The position numbers were made by a program, and so were the translations under genes. The notes beneath the pieces are model-generated. The model was not told where the DNA came from, made no database searches, and worked only from the letters and a program-made list of their open reading frames with translations. Positions 19,536 through 29,017 of a DNA stretch of 64,000 nt are shown in pieces. Position 1 is the stretch's first letter. The number at the start of each line of letters is the position of its first letter. Source of the stretch: F22 sp963668535 (lineage in GTDB: Bacteria > Bacteroidota > Bacteroidia > Bacteroidales > Bacteroidaceae); NCBI GenBank assembly GCA_963668535.1, contig OY764867.1, positions 1,798,001 through 1,862,000 on the forward strand. Reading direction: 5' to 3'.

Positions 19536-19760
19536 TTATTCTCCAACAAGTTCGGGGAATCCTTCCTGCACAATTTTCTTGGCCTTCTCAAGATCAGATT
19601 CTAGTACATGTACCTCTACCTGAAATCCAGGACTGTTAGGTAATACCGAATTGATAATCTCATTTTTTATAAGGCATTCTATCCCCTCATTGTGTAGTAC
19701 ATCCTTAAGAATATTCGCTTGGATATCATTTTCGAGAGTAATTAAATAAACTGTTTTCAT
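19536..19760 (-). CDS. DUF2007-like small protein
   Basis: 74 residues. MKTVYLITLENDIQANILKDVLHNEGIECLIKNE followed by a GFQVEVHVLESDLEKAKKIV segment matches the DUF2007 (putative signal-transducing) fold. The hallmarks are an opening beta strand, a helix over position 10-25, and a closing DxxxA helix. No enzyme residues. Single gene, cytosolic, role unknown. Confidence 0.75.
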   Translation of the reverse strand: MKTVYLITLENDIQANILKDVLHNEGIECLIKNEIINSVLPNSPGFQVEVHVLESDLEKAKKIVQEGFPELVGE

Positions 19761-19868
19761 ACGTATATTTCTTTCATTGATAAACTAGAACAAAAGTTTC
19801 TCACTAAGACAAATGTACATAAAATTAGTGAAGTTGAATCAGTATAGTCTATTTTTTTGAGCAAAAAC

Positions 19869-19909
19869 TTGTGCGTTCAAATTAAATTATTAGATTTGCA
19901 AACGATTGC
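19869..19909 (+). promoter_or_regulatory. promoter P1 with overlapping LacI-type operator
   Basis: TTG at 19869-19871, 19 nt, then TAGATTTG at 19891-19898 is a near-perfect promoter. GCAAACGATTGC (19898-19909) starts on the last base of the -7 box and covers the expected start site. It is a LacI-family style palindrome (GCAA-n-CG-n-TTGC). This fits autoregulation of the downstream LacI gene and its operon by steric block. Confidence 0.7.
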
Positions 19910-19941
19910 AATCTGTATTAACGTAATCAATTATTATTGTT

Positions 19942-19972
19942 TTTGTTGGTACTTATGAAGCTTTTATATTTG
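19942..19972 (+). promoter_or_regulatory. promoter P2 of the LacI operon
   Basis: TTTG at 19942-19945, 19 nt, then a perfect TATATTTG at 19965-19972. The leader would be about 80 nt. No operator-like palindrome overlaps it, so it could give basal transcription independent of P1. Confidence 0.65.
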
Positions 19973-20058
19973 CTTGGAAGTATTGACGCTTCCCGAAGTG
20001 ACTGTGAAGTGGCTTTGTACAGTAACCTCAAATAGTTAATCTTATATCCTTTGTCCAT

Positions 20059-21087
20059 ATGGCAGGAAAGACGCAAATTACCATCAAAGATATTGCTAAA
20101 GCACTCAATATTAGCGCTTCTACAGTATCCCGTGCACTAAAAGACAATCCTGATATCTCACAGAAAACGCGAGATAAGGTGAAGGCTTACGCTCAAGCGC
20201 ATCATTATCAGCCAAATATCATGGCTATGAATCTTCGCATGAATCAGTCCAAAACGATTGGAGTGATTGTGCCTCAGATGGTACATTATTTCTTTTCTTG
20301 CGTGTTGAGTGGTATTGAACATGCCGCGAGTAAGGCAGGATATACCTTACTTGTTGCACAAAGTAACGAATTGTATGAAGATGAACTTCGTATTACTCGT
20401 TCTTTTGCTCATGCTCGAGTATGTGGTGTGATTACCTCTTTGGCCAAAGGAACTAAAGATTATCAGCATTATCATGATTTGGTCGCACAAAATATACCGC
20501 TCGTTTTTTACGATCGTATCTGTCCAGATATAAAGACAGAGCGTGTGGTGGTCGATGATTATGCAGGAAGTTTTGCAGCAGTCGAATACATGATACAGAC
20601 GGGATGTAAGCATATATACTTTTTTCACAGTGACCCATCTTTGGAGATTACAAAGAATAGACGTAATGGGTATTTGGATGCCATGAAACGTTATGCTATT
20701 CCTGTGACTGAAGATATGATGATTCAATGTGATACCCGAGAAGCAGCCATCGGTCTTGTACCCGAGCTATTGGAAGCCAGTGACCGTCCCGATGGATTTT
20801 TTGCCATTAATGATGAGACGGCAACAGGTATTCTGCACGTATGTAAACGTATGGGATTGGCTGTTCCAAAGGATGTATCTATCTGTGGATTTACAGATGG
20901 AGCATTGGCACAAGCTACCGATCCCAAATTGACTACTGTGAGCCAAGATGGTTTTGAAGTTGGAGTTTCTGCTTTTCAGTTGCTCATGGATAAAATTGAC
21001 GCAGATGTTGATGATGAAAATCACAAAGCAAGCGTTAAAAATAAGATCGTTAAAACTCGCCTTATCGTACGAGGCACAACAAAGTAA
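20059..21087 (+). CDS. LacI-family transcriptional regulator
   Basis: 342 residues. The N-terminal HTH ITIKDIAKALNISASTVSRALKDNPDIS and hinge helix (PNIMAMNLRMNQSKTIGVIVP) are canonical, and the rest is a periplasmic-binding-protein-like sugar sensor with the expected FFAINDETATGIL and ICGFTDGALAQATDPKLTTVSQ segments. It heads a three-gene sugar operon and probably binds the GCAAACGATTGC operator in its own promoter. The inducer is likely the disaccharide handled by the downstream phosphorylase. Confidence 0.93.
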   Translation: MAGKTQITIKDIAKALNISASTVSRALKDNPDISQKTRDKVKAYAQAHHYQPNIMAMNLRMNQSKTIGVIVPQMVHYFFSCVLSGIEHAASKAGYTLLVAQSNELYEDELRITRSFAHARVCGVITSLAKGTKDYQHYHDLVAQNIPLVFYDRICPDIKTERVVVDDYAGSFAAVEYMIQTGCKHIYFFHSDPSLEITKNRRNGYLDAMKRYAIPVTEDMMIQCDTREAAIGLVPELLEASDRPDGFFAINDETATGILHVCKRMGLAVPKDVSICGFTDGALAQATDPKLTTVSQDGFEVGVSAFQLLMDKIDADVDDENHKASVKNKIVKTRLIVRGTTK

Positions 21088-21114
21088 CAACCAATAATTA
21101 AACTAATACAGAGA

Positions 21115-22461
21115 ATGAATACACATCGTCCCAATCTAAGTTTTATCAAGCTGTGGAATATCAGTTTCGGTTTTTTCGGCGTACAGATTGCTTACGCTCT
21201 ACAAAGTGCAAATATTAGTCGTATTTTCGCGACACTGGGAGCCGACCCACACCAATTGGGGTATTTCTGGATTTTACCTCCATTGATGGGGTTGCTAGTG
21301 CAACCAATAATCGGTACCCTTAGCGACAAAACATGGACACGTTTTGGTCGTCGAATGCCTTATCTATTTATCGGAGCTTTGATATCCGTTTTGGTTATGG
21401 CATTACTTCCCAATGCAGGTAGCTTAGGACTAGCTGTTGGGGCAGCACTTGTATTTGGTGCAGTGTCTTTAATGCTCCTAGATACAGCAATCAATGTAGC
21501 CATGCAGCCATTTAAAATGATGGTAGGTGACATGGTCAATAACGAACAAAAAGGCTTAGCCTATTCTATACAGAGTTTTTTGATCAACACAGGTAGTGTC
21601 GTTGGTTTCTTATTCCCCATTGTTTTTACATGGCTTGGCGTCAAGAATGAGGCTGTCAAGGGGGTTATTCCCGACTCAGTTGTCTACTCCTTCTATATCG
21701 GGGCAGCCATTCTGATTGCTTGTGTGATTTACACAGCAGCCACAGTACGTGAGCTTCCTCCAAAGGAATATGCAGAATTTCATGAAATTAGTGAAGAGGA
21801 AGAACATACAAGTAGCAACTTATTTCAATTGCTCGTTAAAGCCCCAAAGACATTTTGGACAGTAGGACTTGTGCAATTTTTCTGTTGGGCAGCCATGATG
21901 TATATGTGGACATATATTACTGGAGCCACTGCACAAGAAGTATGGCACACTAGTGATACCTCTAGTGCAGCTTATCAAGAAGCTGGCAACTGGGCTGGTG
22001 TACTTTTCGCTGTTGAAGCCATAGGAGCTGTTATTTGGGCGATTGTTCTGCCTTTCTTCAAAAATCGTAAAGTCGCATATTCATTGAGTTTAGTTCTTGG
22101 TGGAATCGGCTTTATCTCCACACTGTTTATTCACGACCAATATTTCTTATTTATCTCCTATGCTTTAGTGGGATGTGCTTGGGCTGCTATGATGGCTATG
22201 CCATTTACGATCTTGACCAATTCTTTGTCAGGAAAAAATATGGGAGCTTATCTAGGCCTTTTCAACGGGACCATTTGTTTGCCTCAGATTGTAGCCAGCC
22301 TTATTGGTGGTGGACTGTTATGTTTAGTCGGAGGAGATGAAAAGCGTCAAGTCATGATGCTAGTCATCGCAGGTGTTTTCTTTGTGCTAGGTGGTCTGTC
22401 AGTTTGGTTGATTACTGAAACCGATGGCCATGCTAAGAAGCAAATAGTAACGAACGAATAA
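21115..22461 (+). CDS. MFS disaccharide transporter (SLC45/GPH-like)
   Basis: 448 residues, about 12 transmembrane helices. LQSANISRIFATLGADPHQLGYFWILPPLMGLLVQPIIGTLSDKTWTRFGRRMPY is the SUC/SLC45-like signature found in Bacteroidota next to maltose or sucrose enzymes. It sits 27 nt after the LacI gene and before a GH65 phosphorylase, so maltose-type disaccharide uptake across the inner membrane is the best inference. Confidence 0.88.
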   Translation: MNTHRPNLSFIKLWNISFGFFGVQIAYALQSANISRIFATLGADPHQLGYFWILPPLMGLLVQPIIGTLSDKTWTRFGRRMPYLFIGALISVLVMALLPNAGSLGLAVGAALVFGAVSLMLLDTAINVAMQPFKMMVGDMVNNEQKGLAYSIQSFLINTGSVVGFLFPIVFTWLGVKNEAVKGVIPDSVVYSFYIGAAILIACVIYTAATVRELPPKEYAEFHEISEEEEHTSSNLFQLLVKAPKTFWTVGLVQFFCWAAMMYMWTYITGATAQEVWHTSDTSSAAYQEAGNWAGVLFAVEAIGAVIWAIVLPFFKNRKVAYSLSLVLGGIGFISTLFIHDQYFLFISYALVGCAWAAMMAMPFTILTNSLSGKNMGAYLGLFNGTICLPQIVASLIGGGLLCLVGGDEKRQVMMLVIAGVFFVLGGLSVWLITETDGHAKKQIVTNE

Positions 22462-22528
22462 TATAGCAGGGTGGGAGCCTGCCTAAATACTCCTACAAAA
22501 AGCATCTACATTATCTAATTATAGCCAC

Positions 22529-24835
22529 ATGATAAAACGATATTTGCACATTGATGACTGGCGCATCATAGAAAAGGGTTTTCACCCTGACAGACAACGT
22601 GCTTCGGAGAGTATCTTTGCCTTGGGCAATGGCCGCATGGGGCAACGAGGACATTTCGAAGAATCGTATTCTAGTGATAGTCTTCAAGGGAGTTACCTTG
22701 CGGGTATTTCTTTTTTGGATCGCACGAAAGTAGGATGGTGGAAGAATGGTTATCCAAAATTCTTTGCTCGTGTGCCTAATGCTCCAGATTGGAGTAGCAT
22801 CCGATTACGACTGATTGACGAAGAACTCGATTTGGCCGTATGGGATGTTGATAGTTATGAGCGCACTTTGGATATGAAAACTGGTGTCGCTACGCGTGTC
22901 ATGGAAGTGACCTCCCCGCGAGGTCATCAATTACATGTCACTATTCAGCATGTCTTACATATGATGGAACCCGACTTGTGCATGATACGCATGGAAGTTG
23001 AATCTATCAATTACCGGGGTAAAGTGTCCCTTATTCCCTATCTAAATGCCGATGTGACTCATGAAACGTCCAATTACAACGAACCCATGTGGAATATCTT
23101 GCGTACAGAAGCACTGGTTGACCATGCCTATCTATGGGTACAAACACGTAGAGAGCGCACACAAGTGTGTATGTCCATGGGGTATGAAGCCACTTGTAAT
23201 GGCAAACCTATTTCAGGAGGAATCCAAATTGAGAAAGAAAAACAAGTGGGTTTTTCGACTGGAGAATATGTGAAGCCAGGAGAGCACATTGTATTGACAA
23301 AATATGCTGTTATCACTTCTTCTCTATATGGGCATCGAACTAATCTAGTCGATTCCAGCGTAGCCAAATTAAAGAAACTGATGGCTCGGGGATGGGATGA
23401 CTTATTGCATGAACATGCTCGTTATTGGAGTCGCATTTGGTATGATACCGACGTGGTTATTGAAGGTGATCCAGAAGCCCAACAAGGCATTCGTTTTAAT
23501 ATATTCCAGTTGCACCAAAGTTATCAGGGGCGTGACCCACGTCTGAATATTGGTGCGAAAGGATTTACTGGCGAAAAGTATGGTGGTAACACTTTCTGGA
23601 ATACCGAATTATGCTGCTTGCCCTACTTTATGTTATCTTCTCGTCAATATATTGCTAAAAATTTATTGCTTTATAGAGAACAGCATTTGGCTAAAGCTAT
23701 TTCCAATGCCCAAACATTGGGCTTTAAAGATGGAGCGGCCTTATACCCTATGGTAACGATTAATGGAGAAGAATGTCATAACGAATGGGAAGTCACTTTT
23801 GAGGAAGTGCATAGAAATAGTATCATTGCCTATGCGATCATTCAGTACGTAGATACCGTAGGAGATACCGATTATCTTTTGCCAGAAGGTTTCCGTGTGC
23901 TTGTGGCCATTTGTCGTTTCTGGGCACAGCGAGTAAGTTGGGCTGAACGTCATCAGAAATATATGATTTTGGGAGTGACAGGCCCTAACGAATACGAAAA
24001 TAATGTAGATAATAATTGGTACACCAATTTTTCTGCTAAGCAAATATTACTTCGTACAGTCAGCTTGTTGCAGGAGGCCGCAAAGAATAGTCCTGAGGCC
24101 TATGAATCATTATGCCTTGAGACGAATTATAAGTCAGAAGAAGGCGACAAATGGCAATATATAGCCAATCATATGTATGAACCATATGATAAAGAATGGG
24201 ACATCTACCTACAGCAAGATGGGTATCAAAACAAAATCATGCAAACTGTGGATGAGATTCCCGAAGAAGAACTCCCTATCAATCAGCATTGGTCATGGGA
24301 TCGCATTCTTCGTTCTTGCTTTATCAAACAAAGTGATGTGCTTCTTGGTATGTATTTATACCGTGAGCATTTCGATTTGGAGACAGTACGCAGACATTAC
24401 GAATTTTATGCACCTAAGACTGTGCACGAATCTTCCTTATCTCTATTTGTTCATTGTATCATTGCAGCTCGAATAGGTAAAATAGATGAGGCATATAAGC
24501 ACTTTATGCATGCCACTCGTTTGGATTTGGACGACTATAACCAAGAAGTACACGACGGACTTCATGTCACGAGTATGCCAGGTAGTTGGCTTGCTTTGGT
24601 ACATGGTTTTGCAGGCATGCACGTACGTGATCGTCAGTTGTGTTTTGAACCAGTTTTACCTAGTCATTGGAAGAAAACCCAGTTTACCGTGAACTATTTA
24701 GAACATACTTTACGAGTTAGTATCAGCCAAAAACAAATGAGTTTTGAACTACTTGATTCTGATCCAATAACAGTGTGTGTGAATAACAAAGATGTGCATT
24801 GTGTCAAAGGGAAAATAGCGACTATAGACTATTAA
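22529..24835 (+). CDS. GH65 glycoside phosphorylase (maltose phosphorylase type)
   Basis: 768 residues. It has the three-part GH65 layout: N-terminal beta-sandwich, (alpha/alpha)6 barrel, C-terminal beta-sheet. FTGEKYGGNTFWNTE (about residue 346) and GVTGPNEYENNVDNNWYTN are conserved, with E488 at the position of the catalytic acid (Glu487 in the L. brevis maltose phosphorylase, from memory). MPGSWLALVHGFAG lies near the C-terminal phosphate site. Maltose plus phosphate to beta-glucose-1-phosphate and glucose is likely; trehalose or kojibiose cannot be excluded. No beta-phosphoglucomutase gene is nearby. Confidence 0.9.
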   Translation: MIKRYLHIDDWRIIEKGFHPDRQRASESIFALGNGRMGQRGHFEESYSSDSLQGSYLAGISFLDRTKVGWWKNGYPKFFARVPNAPDWSSIRLRLIDEELDLAVWDVDSYERTLDMKTGVATRVMEVTSPRGHQLHVTIQHVLHMMEPDLCMIRMEVESINYRGKVSLIPYLNADVTHETSNYNEPMWNILRTEALVDHAYLWVQTRRERTQVCMSMGYEATCNGKPISGGIQIEKEKQVGFSTGEYVKPGEHIVLTKYAVITSSLYGHRTNLVDSSVAKLKKLMARGWDDLLHEHARYWSRIWYDTDVVIEGDPEAQQGIRFNIFQLHQSYQGRDPRLNIGAKGFTGEKYGGNTFWNTELCCLPYFMLSSRQYIAKNLLLYREQHLAKAISNAQTLGFKDGAALYPMVTINGEECHNEWEVTFEEVHRNSIIAYAIIQYVDTVGDTDYLLPEGFRVLVAICRFWAQRVSWAERHQKYMILGVTGPNEYENNVDNNWYTNFSAKQILLRTVSLLQEAAKNSPEAYESLCLETNYKSEEGDKWQYIANHMYEPYDKEWDIYLQQDGYQNKIMQTVDEIPEEELPINQHWSWDRILRSCFIKQSDVLLGMYLYREHFDLETVRRHYEFYAPKTVHESSLSLFVHCIIAARIGKIDEAYKHFMHATRLDLDDYNQEVHDGLHVTSMPGSWLALVHGFAGMHVRDRQLCFEPVLPSHWKKTQFTVNYLEHTLRVSISQKQMSFELLDSDPITVCVNNKDVHCVKGKIATIDY

Positions 24836-24847
24836 ATCTACTAAGAT

Positions 24848-24886
24848 AAAACAGGTCATTTGTACGAAATACAAATGACCTGTTTC
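24848..24886. terminator. strong bidirectional terminator
   Basis: A 16-bp stem (24849-24864 with 24870-24885) with a CGAAA loop separates the GH65 gene from convergent aroB, whose stop lies 17 nt away. Confidence 0.85.
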
Positions 24887-24901
24887 TTTATTATAACCAT
24901 A

Positions 24902-25960
24902 TTATAATCCTTCTCTGTAAAATTCCAACATCTCCATAATCATTTCTTTGGATGCTGTTTGATCAATACGGATATCACCTATATCTCCAAGTAAGGTAAA
25001 ATTAATGGTATGCCCTACATTCTTTTTATCATGCATCATCAATTCAATTAGGCGATCTACATCTTTGCAGCTAAAGCTAAATTGACCGTAATACGATTGG
25101 ATATATTGGCTGATTTGACGCAATCTAGGCAATGGAAAGTTACATTGCACATGGGATAGATACAATTCACAAACCAAGCCCCAAGCCACTGCATATCCGT
25201 GGAGTACATGGCGATTTTGTTCTAATGCCAAACTTTCGAAAGCATGGCCTACTGTATGTCCAAGGTTCAATGCTTTGCGGATGCCACGTTCCGTAGGATC
25301 TTGTTCGACAACCTTCTTTTTGATCAGTACTGATTCTTGGACCAATGTACGCAAAACATGTAGATCGGGTGCATGTAGATCCATCTCCATCACTTTTGCA
25401 TAATGAGCCTCGTTGGCCAATAGACTATGTTTCAAAACTTCTCCATAACCAGAACAAATGTTTTGTTCGTCCAACGTGAGTAGAAAAGCCGTATCTAACA
25501 AGACGACTCTAGGAGTTGAAAATACACCAATCTCATTTTTTAGTCCGTTGAAATTAATCCCCGTTTTACCTCCTACAGCAGCATCAACCATTGCCAGAAG
25601 TGTGGTTGGTATATTGATACATGGAATACCACGCTTGAAAGTGGCAGCTGCAAATCCACCGATGTCTGTAATCATTCCACCCCCTAGATTAATCATCAGT
25701 GAATGTCTCGTGCCTTGATGATCACTCAAATATTGCCAGATGTAGGTAAGCGACTCGATATTTTTGTGGGTATCTTCAGCTTCAATAACGATTTCTTCGT
25801 ACTTGAATTGTTCTAAGGCGGCAGCAACTTTAGGTAAGCAGTGCATGTGGGTATGACGGTCAGTGAGTACAAATAACTTATCGTGTGGTATAGCTTCTAT
25901 TTGTACTTTGAGATCTGATAATATATTGGCAGTGACACGGATTTTTTGTTCCAAACACAT
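24902..25960 (-). CDS. aroB: 3-dehydroquinate synthase
   Basis: Second step of the shikimate pathway: DAHP to 3-dehydroquinate, NAD- and metal-dependent. 352 residues. Motifs: NLGGGMITDIGGFAAATFKRG (NAD binding), PTTLLAMVDAAVGGKTGIN, GEVLKHSLL with metal Glu, NLGHTVGHAFE and LHGYAVAWG with the two metal histidines. Complete. The ATG at 25960 lies about 26 nt downstream of a predicted transcription start. Confidence 0.95.
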   Translation of the reverse strand: MCLEQKIRVTANILSDLKVQIEAIPHDKLFVLTDRHTHMHCLPKVAAALEQFKYEEIVIEAEDTHKNIESLTYIWQYLSDHQGTRHSLMINLGGGMITDIGGFAAATFKRGIPCINIPTTLLAMVDAAVGGKTGINFNGLKNEIGVFSTPRVVLLDTAFLLTLDEQNICSGYGEVLKHSLLANEAHYAKVMEMDLHAPDLHVLRTLVQESVLIKKKVVEQDPTERGIRKALNLGHTVGHAFESLALEQNRHVLHGYAVAWGLVCELYLSHVQCNFPLPRLRQISQYIQSYYGQFSFSCKDVDRLIELMMHDKKNVGHTINFTLLGDIGDIRIDQTASKEMIMEMLEFYREGL

Positions 25961-25992
25961 AGTAATTGGGGAGTTATTGTTTTAATTTGTTA

Positions 25993-26024
25993 CAAACATA
26001 AGAGAAAAGTGCCACATGACCAAA
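25993..26024 (-). promoter_or_regulatory. promoter for aroB
   Basis: On the minus strand TTTG (26024-26021), 20 nt, then TATGTTTG (26000-25993). Both elements match the Bacteroidota consensus. Confidence 0.7.
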
Positions 26025-26186
26025 TATTCATACATCTCTTTTGGAAATGTCTCTTCTACCTATGGTGTGCACAATGAGATGAACGATAAAATCAAATATG
26101 CTCTTGTGGATTTACTAGTAAAGCCTTGTATATATGTCAATAAACCATAGAATATCTTCACTCTTCTCACAAACTAGATTGTTTTC

Positions 26187-26217
26187 TTTGTTGATTTATA
26201 TATTGTCGTTACATTTG
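26187..26217 (+). promoter_or_regulatory. promoter for the outer-membrane barrel gene
   Basis: TTTG at 26187-26190, 19 nt, then TACATTTG at 26210-26217. The predicted start (about 26224) falls at the first in-frame ATG (26225), so the ATG at 26237 is the likelier translation start. Confidence 0.7.
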
Positions 26218-26236
26218 TTTCGGTATGAACAAAATC

Positions 26237-29017
26237 ATGAAACGTATATTATCCTTTTTCTTTATAATTAGTGTACTCTCATTCATCTCCTCGTCACTTC
26301 ATGCAAGTAAACGTCTTGAGATTTCTGGGAGACAATCTTGTAGCCTAACAGGAATCGTTGTTGACAACTTTGCTCGACCACTTCCCAAAGTGATGATTCA
26401 ATTATATACCGTTTCTGATAGTGCATACGTAACGGGCACTTTGACCAATGATAAAGGTCAGTTCACACTCTCTTCATTACCCCTCAAAAGATACAGAATA
26501 CGTCTAAGCTATTTGGGGATGAAAACTTGTGAGCGTATTGTACAGTTGACCGCAAAAACAAAAAGCCATTCTGTAGGTACCATTCGCTTAGAACCAGATG
26601 CCGTGCAGTTGCACGAGACCGTAGTGACTGCAGAAGCCGCCCAAGTTGTGATGAAGGGAGATACGGCCATCTTCTCTACCTCAGCTTATAAATTGCCCGA
26701 AGGTGCTGTGGTTGAAGATTTGATCAAGCGTCTCCCAGGAGTTTATATTGATGGCGATGGAAAAATTACCGTTAATGGTAAAAATGTATCCAAGATACTT
26801 GTGGATGGAAAAGAGTTTTTTGGTACTTCGTCGGATATTGCCCTTAAAAATTTGACTGCCGATATTGTAGATCACGTCAAAACATATGAGAAAGAAAGTG
26901 ATATGGCGAAAGCCACGGGAGTTAAAGATGGGAAAGAGAAGCAAGTTTTAGATATTAGCATCAAACCAGAGATGAAAAGAGGTTGGTTTGGGCAGGCTGA
27001 TGTTGCTCAAGGCAATCATGCGCGTTATGCACACCGAGGTATGCTGAATAGATTCCGAGGAAATGATCAGGCTAGTTTGATTTATAATAAAAATAATGTC
27101 CGCTCTACCAGCATAGGTGGTTCCTCTCAAAATATAGGGAGAACACCTAGTGGCAAAAGAGAAGGGCAAAACTTGGGCGTGAATTTTCAGCATAGTCGTA
27201 AGCACCTTGATACGAATGGGAGTCTACGTGTCGAAGATAATGATATGACTAATGCGTCAAGAACTTCAGCAGAAAGTTATTATTCTACTGGAACACGTTA
27301 TTCGCGATCGCAGAGTAGTCGTTTCAATTCATCTAAAGCTGTCAATGGGGCTTTTGATGTGCATTGGGCTCCCGATTCTCTAACAACTATTATGGTCTTT
27401 CCTAAATTTAGAATAGGCAAACAGGATGACTTCAGTACCAGTCATAATATCCATTCAGATGCCGAATTCAAGTCGTTCGATTGGAAAGATATGCATACTC
27501 GTTTTGAGCCTGCCGAAATTTTTGCGACAGATACAACTCAATTGTTGTACCAAGCTTATGGTACGAATCAATCAAAACGTAATGACTCTAATTATTCCAT
27601 GAATGGATCTGTTGTCCGCCGTTCTGCTAAACGAAAAGGGAGAAGCTTTACTTTTTCATTGTACACGACGTTGAGTAACAGTGATGATGAGTTGATGCCA
27701 GAAAATCATACTCACTACTATCGTTCATCCATCCAACAGGATCTGACTCAAATACAGCGTCAAACAAATGACAATACTAATTATATGTACACGACCAATA
27801 TTGGGTACAATGAACCCGTTGGTAAGAATAAGTATGTACGTTTTAGTTATGCCTATCGTCGTAGTCGAAACAAACAGGAAAAACATGTTTATGACATGGC
27901 TCAAACAGAAGAACTTGAGATTGACTCTTTAGGTAATAGCTACACAACGATATATAACGATCATGATTTTAATGTGGCATTTAATAGTCAAACGCGTGCA
28001 CTATTTTATACTATCGGTATGATGGTACAATCACGAAGGGTCCATACACAATATAAAACGTCTGATGGAGATGTCGTACAGTCTCAGCATGTCGTTAATT
28101 ATGCGCCTGTTTTTCAATTGCGGCATAAAATATCCAATAAAACACGTTGGAATTTAAACTATAATGGACGCACACAACAGCCTTCAATGAATATGTTGAG
28201 TCCTATCACTGATTATTCCAATCCCACTTATATTAGAGAAGGAAATCCTAATCTGAAACCAGCATATAGTCAATATATTCAATTGCAATATGTCACATAC
28301 TCGCCCAAAAAACGTCGCTCTTTTACTGCTAGTATCATCGGATCTACGACTAGCAATGGATTTAGTTATCGTCGTGTGTATGATGAAGAGACTGGTATAA
28401 CGCGTACTCGCCCTATGAATATCAATGGGCAGTGGACTATGTCAACTAATTATACACTGACCATCCCATTGGCCAAAAAGCATTGGACTAGTACATGGAA
28501 TGGTCGTTCTATGTATTCGGCTATGCCTAGTTATCAGATGATAGATCTGAAAAGCTCCAAAAGTACAACTAAAAATTTAGACCTGCTACAGCGAGTACAA
28601 ATGAACTATCGGGATCAATCAGTGGAAATCGGAGTGGCTGGGAATGTGCAATATAGTAAAAGTGAGAATGATAGACTCACTTCGACTCGCACTGAAACGT
28701 TTGAATACAACGGAAATCTTAATGGACTATATCGTTTCCCATTTGGGTTGAGCCTAGCAGTTGATGGTAGTGTGATCAATCGCAATGGTTTTGGCTCGCA
28801 AGAAGATGGTACTGACATGGTACTCAATGGGCAAGTCTCATACTCAATGCTTAAAGGTAAGAAACTGACCTTTAGTCTTCAAGCTATGGATATTTTAGGC
28901 CAGCAACCTACAGTCAAGCGAAGTGTATATAGCACAGGCGAACGCATCGTGCATTACGATGCGCTCACCAGTTATGTTTTATTCCATATATCCTATCGAT
29001 TTAAAACGAATCATTAG
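26237..29017 (+). CDS. TonB-receptor-like outer-membrane beta-barrel protein
   Basis: About 926 residues. Signal peptide (KRILSFFFIISVLSFISSSLHA), then a CarboxypepD-regulatory-like beta-sandwich (about residues 35-115, LTGIVVDNFARPLPKVMIQLY). A plug-like domain with a VVEDLIKRLPGVYIDGDGKITVNGKNV segment and a 22-strand-type barrel ending in FHISYRFKTNH follow. This is the PF14905-like group of SusC-distant barrel proteins; no SusD partner is present, so a glycan-uptake role is not supported. Ligand unknown. Its 3' end overlaps the convergent next gene by 17 nt. Confidence 0.85.
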   Translation: MKRILSFFFIISVLSFISSSLHASKRLEISGRQSCSLTGIVVDNFARPLPKVMIQLYTVSDSAYVTGTLTNDKGQFTLSSLPLKRYRIRLSYLGMKTCERIVQLTAKTKSHSVGTIRLEPDAVQLHETVVTAEAAQVVMKGDTAIFSTSAYKLPEGAVVEDLIKRLPGVYIDGDGKITVNGKNVSKILVDGKEFFGTSSDIALKNLTADIVDHVKTYEKESDMAKATGVKDGKEKQVLDISIKPEMKRGWFGQADVAQGNHARYAHRGMLNRFRGNDQASLIYNKNNVRSTSIGGSSQNIGRTPSGKREGQNLGVNFQHSRKHLDTNGSLRVEDNDMTNASRTSAESYYSTGTRYSRSQSSRFNSSKAVNGAFDVHWAPDSLTTIMVFPKFRIGKQDDFSTSHNIHSDAEFKSFDWKDMHTRFEPAEIFATDTTQLLYQAYGTNQSKRNDSNYSMNGSVVRRSAKRKGRSFTFSLYTTLSNSDDELMPENHTHYYRSSIQQDLTQIQRQTNDNTNYMYTTNIGYNEPVGKNKYVRFSYAYRRSRNKQEKHVYDMAQTEELEIDSLGNSYTTIYNDHDFNVAFNSQTRALFYTIGMMVQSRRVHTQYKTSDGDVVQSQHVVNYAPVFQLRHKISNKTRWNLNYNGRTQQPSMNMLSPITDYSNPTYIREGNPNLKPAYSQYIQLQYVTYSPKKRRSFTASIIGSTTSNGFSYRRVYDEETGITRTRPMNINGQWTMSTNYTLTIPLAKKHWTSTWNGRSMYSAMPSYQMIDLKSSKSTTKNLDLLQRVQMNYRDQSVEIGVAGNVQYSKSENDRLTSTRTETFEYNGNLNGLYRFPFGLSLAVDGSVINRNGFGSQEDGTDMVLNGQVSYSMLKGKKLTFSLQAMDILGQQPTVKRSVYSTGERIVHYDALTSYVLFHISYRFKTNH

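Noticed and set aside
19376..19591. 71-residue minus-strand frame across the hairpin repeats
   Set aside because: It runs through the inverted repeats and overlaps the DUF2007-like gene in another frame; the residue pattern follows the repeats, not a protein family.
22529..24835. GH65 gene as trehalose phosphorylase
   Set aside because: The sequence shows the family and the catalytic acid but not the subfamily; maltose is preferred only from the transporter and LacI context.
26237..29017. Barrel protein as a SusC of a polysaccharide utilisation locus
   Set aside because: No SusD-like lipoprotein, glycoside hydrolase or anti-sigma gene adjoins any of the three barrel genes.
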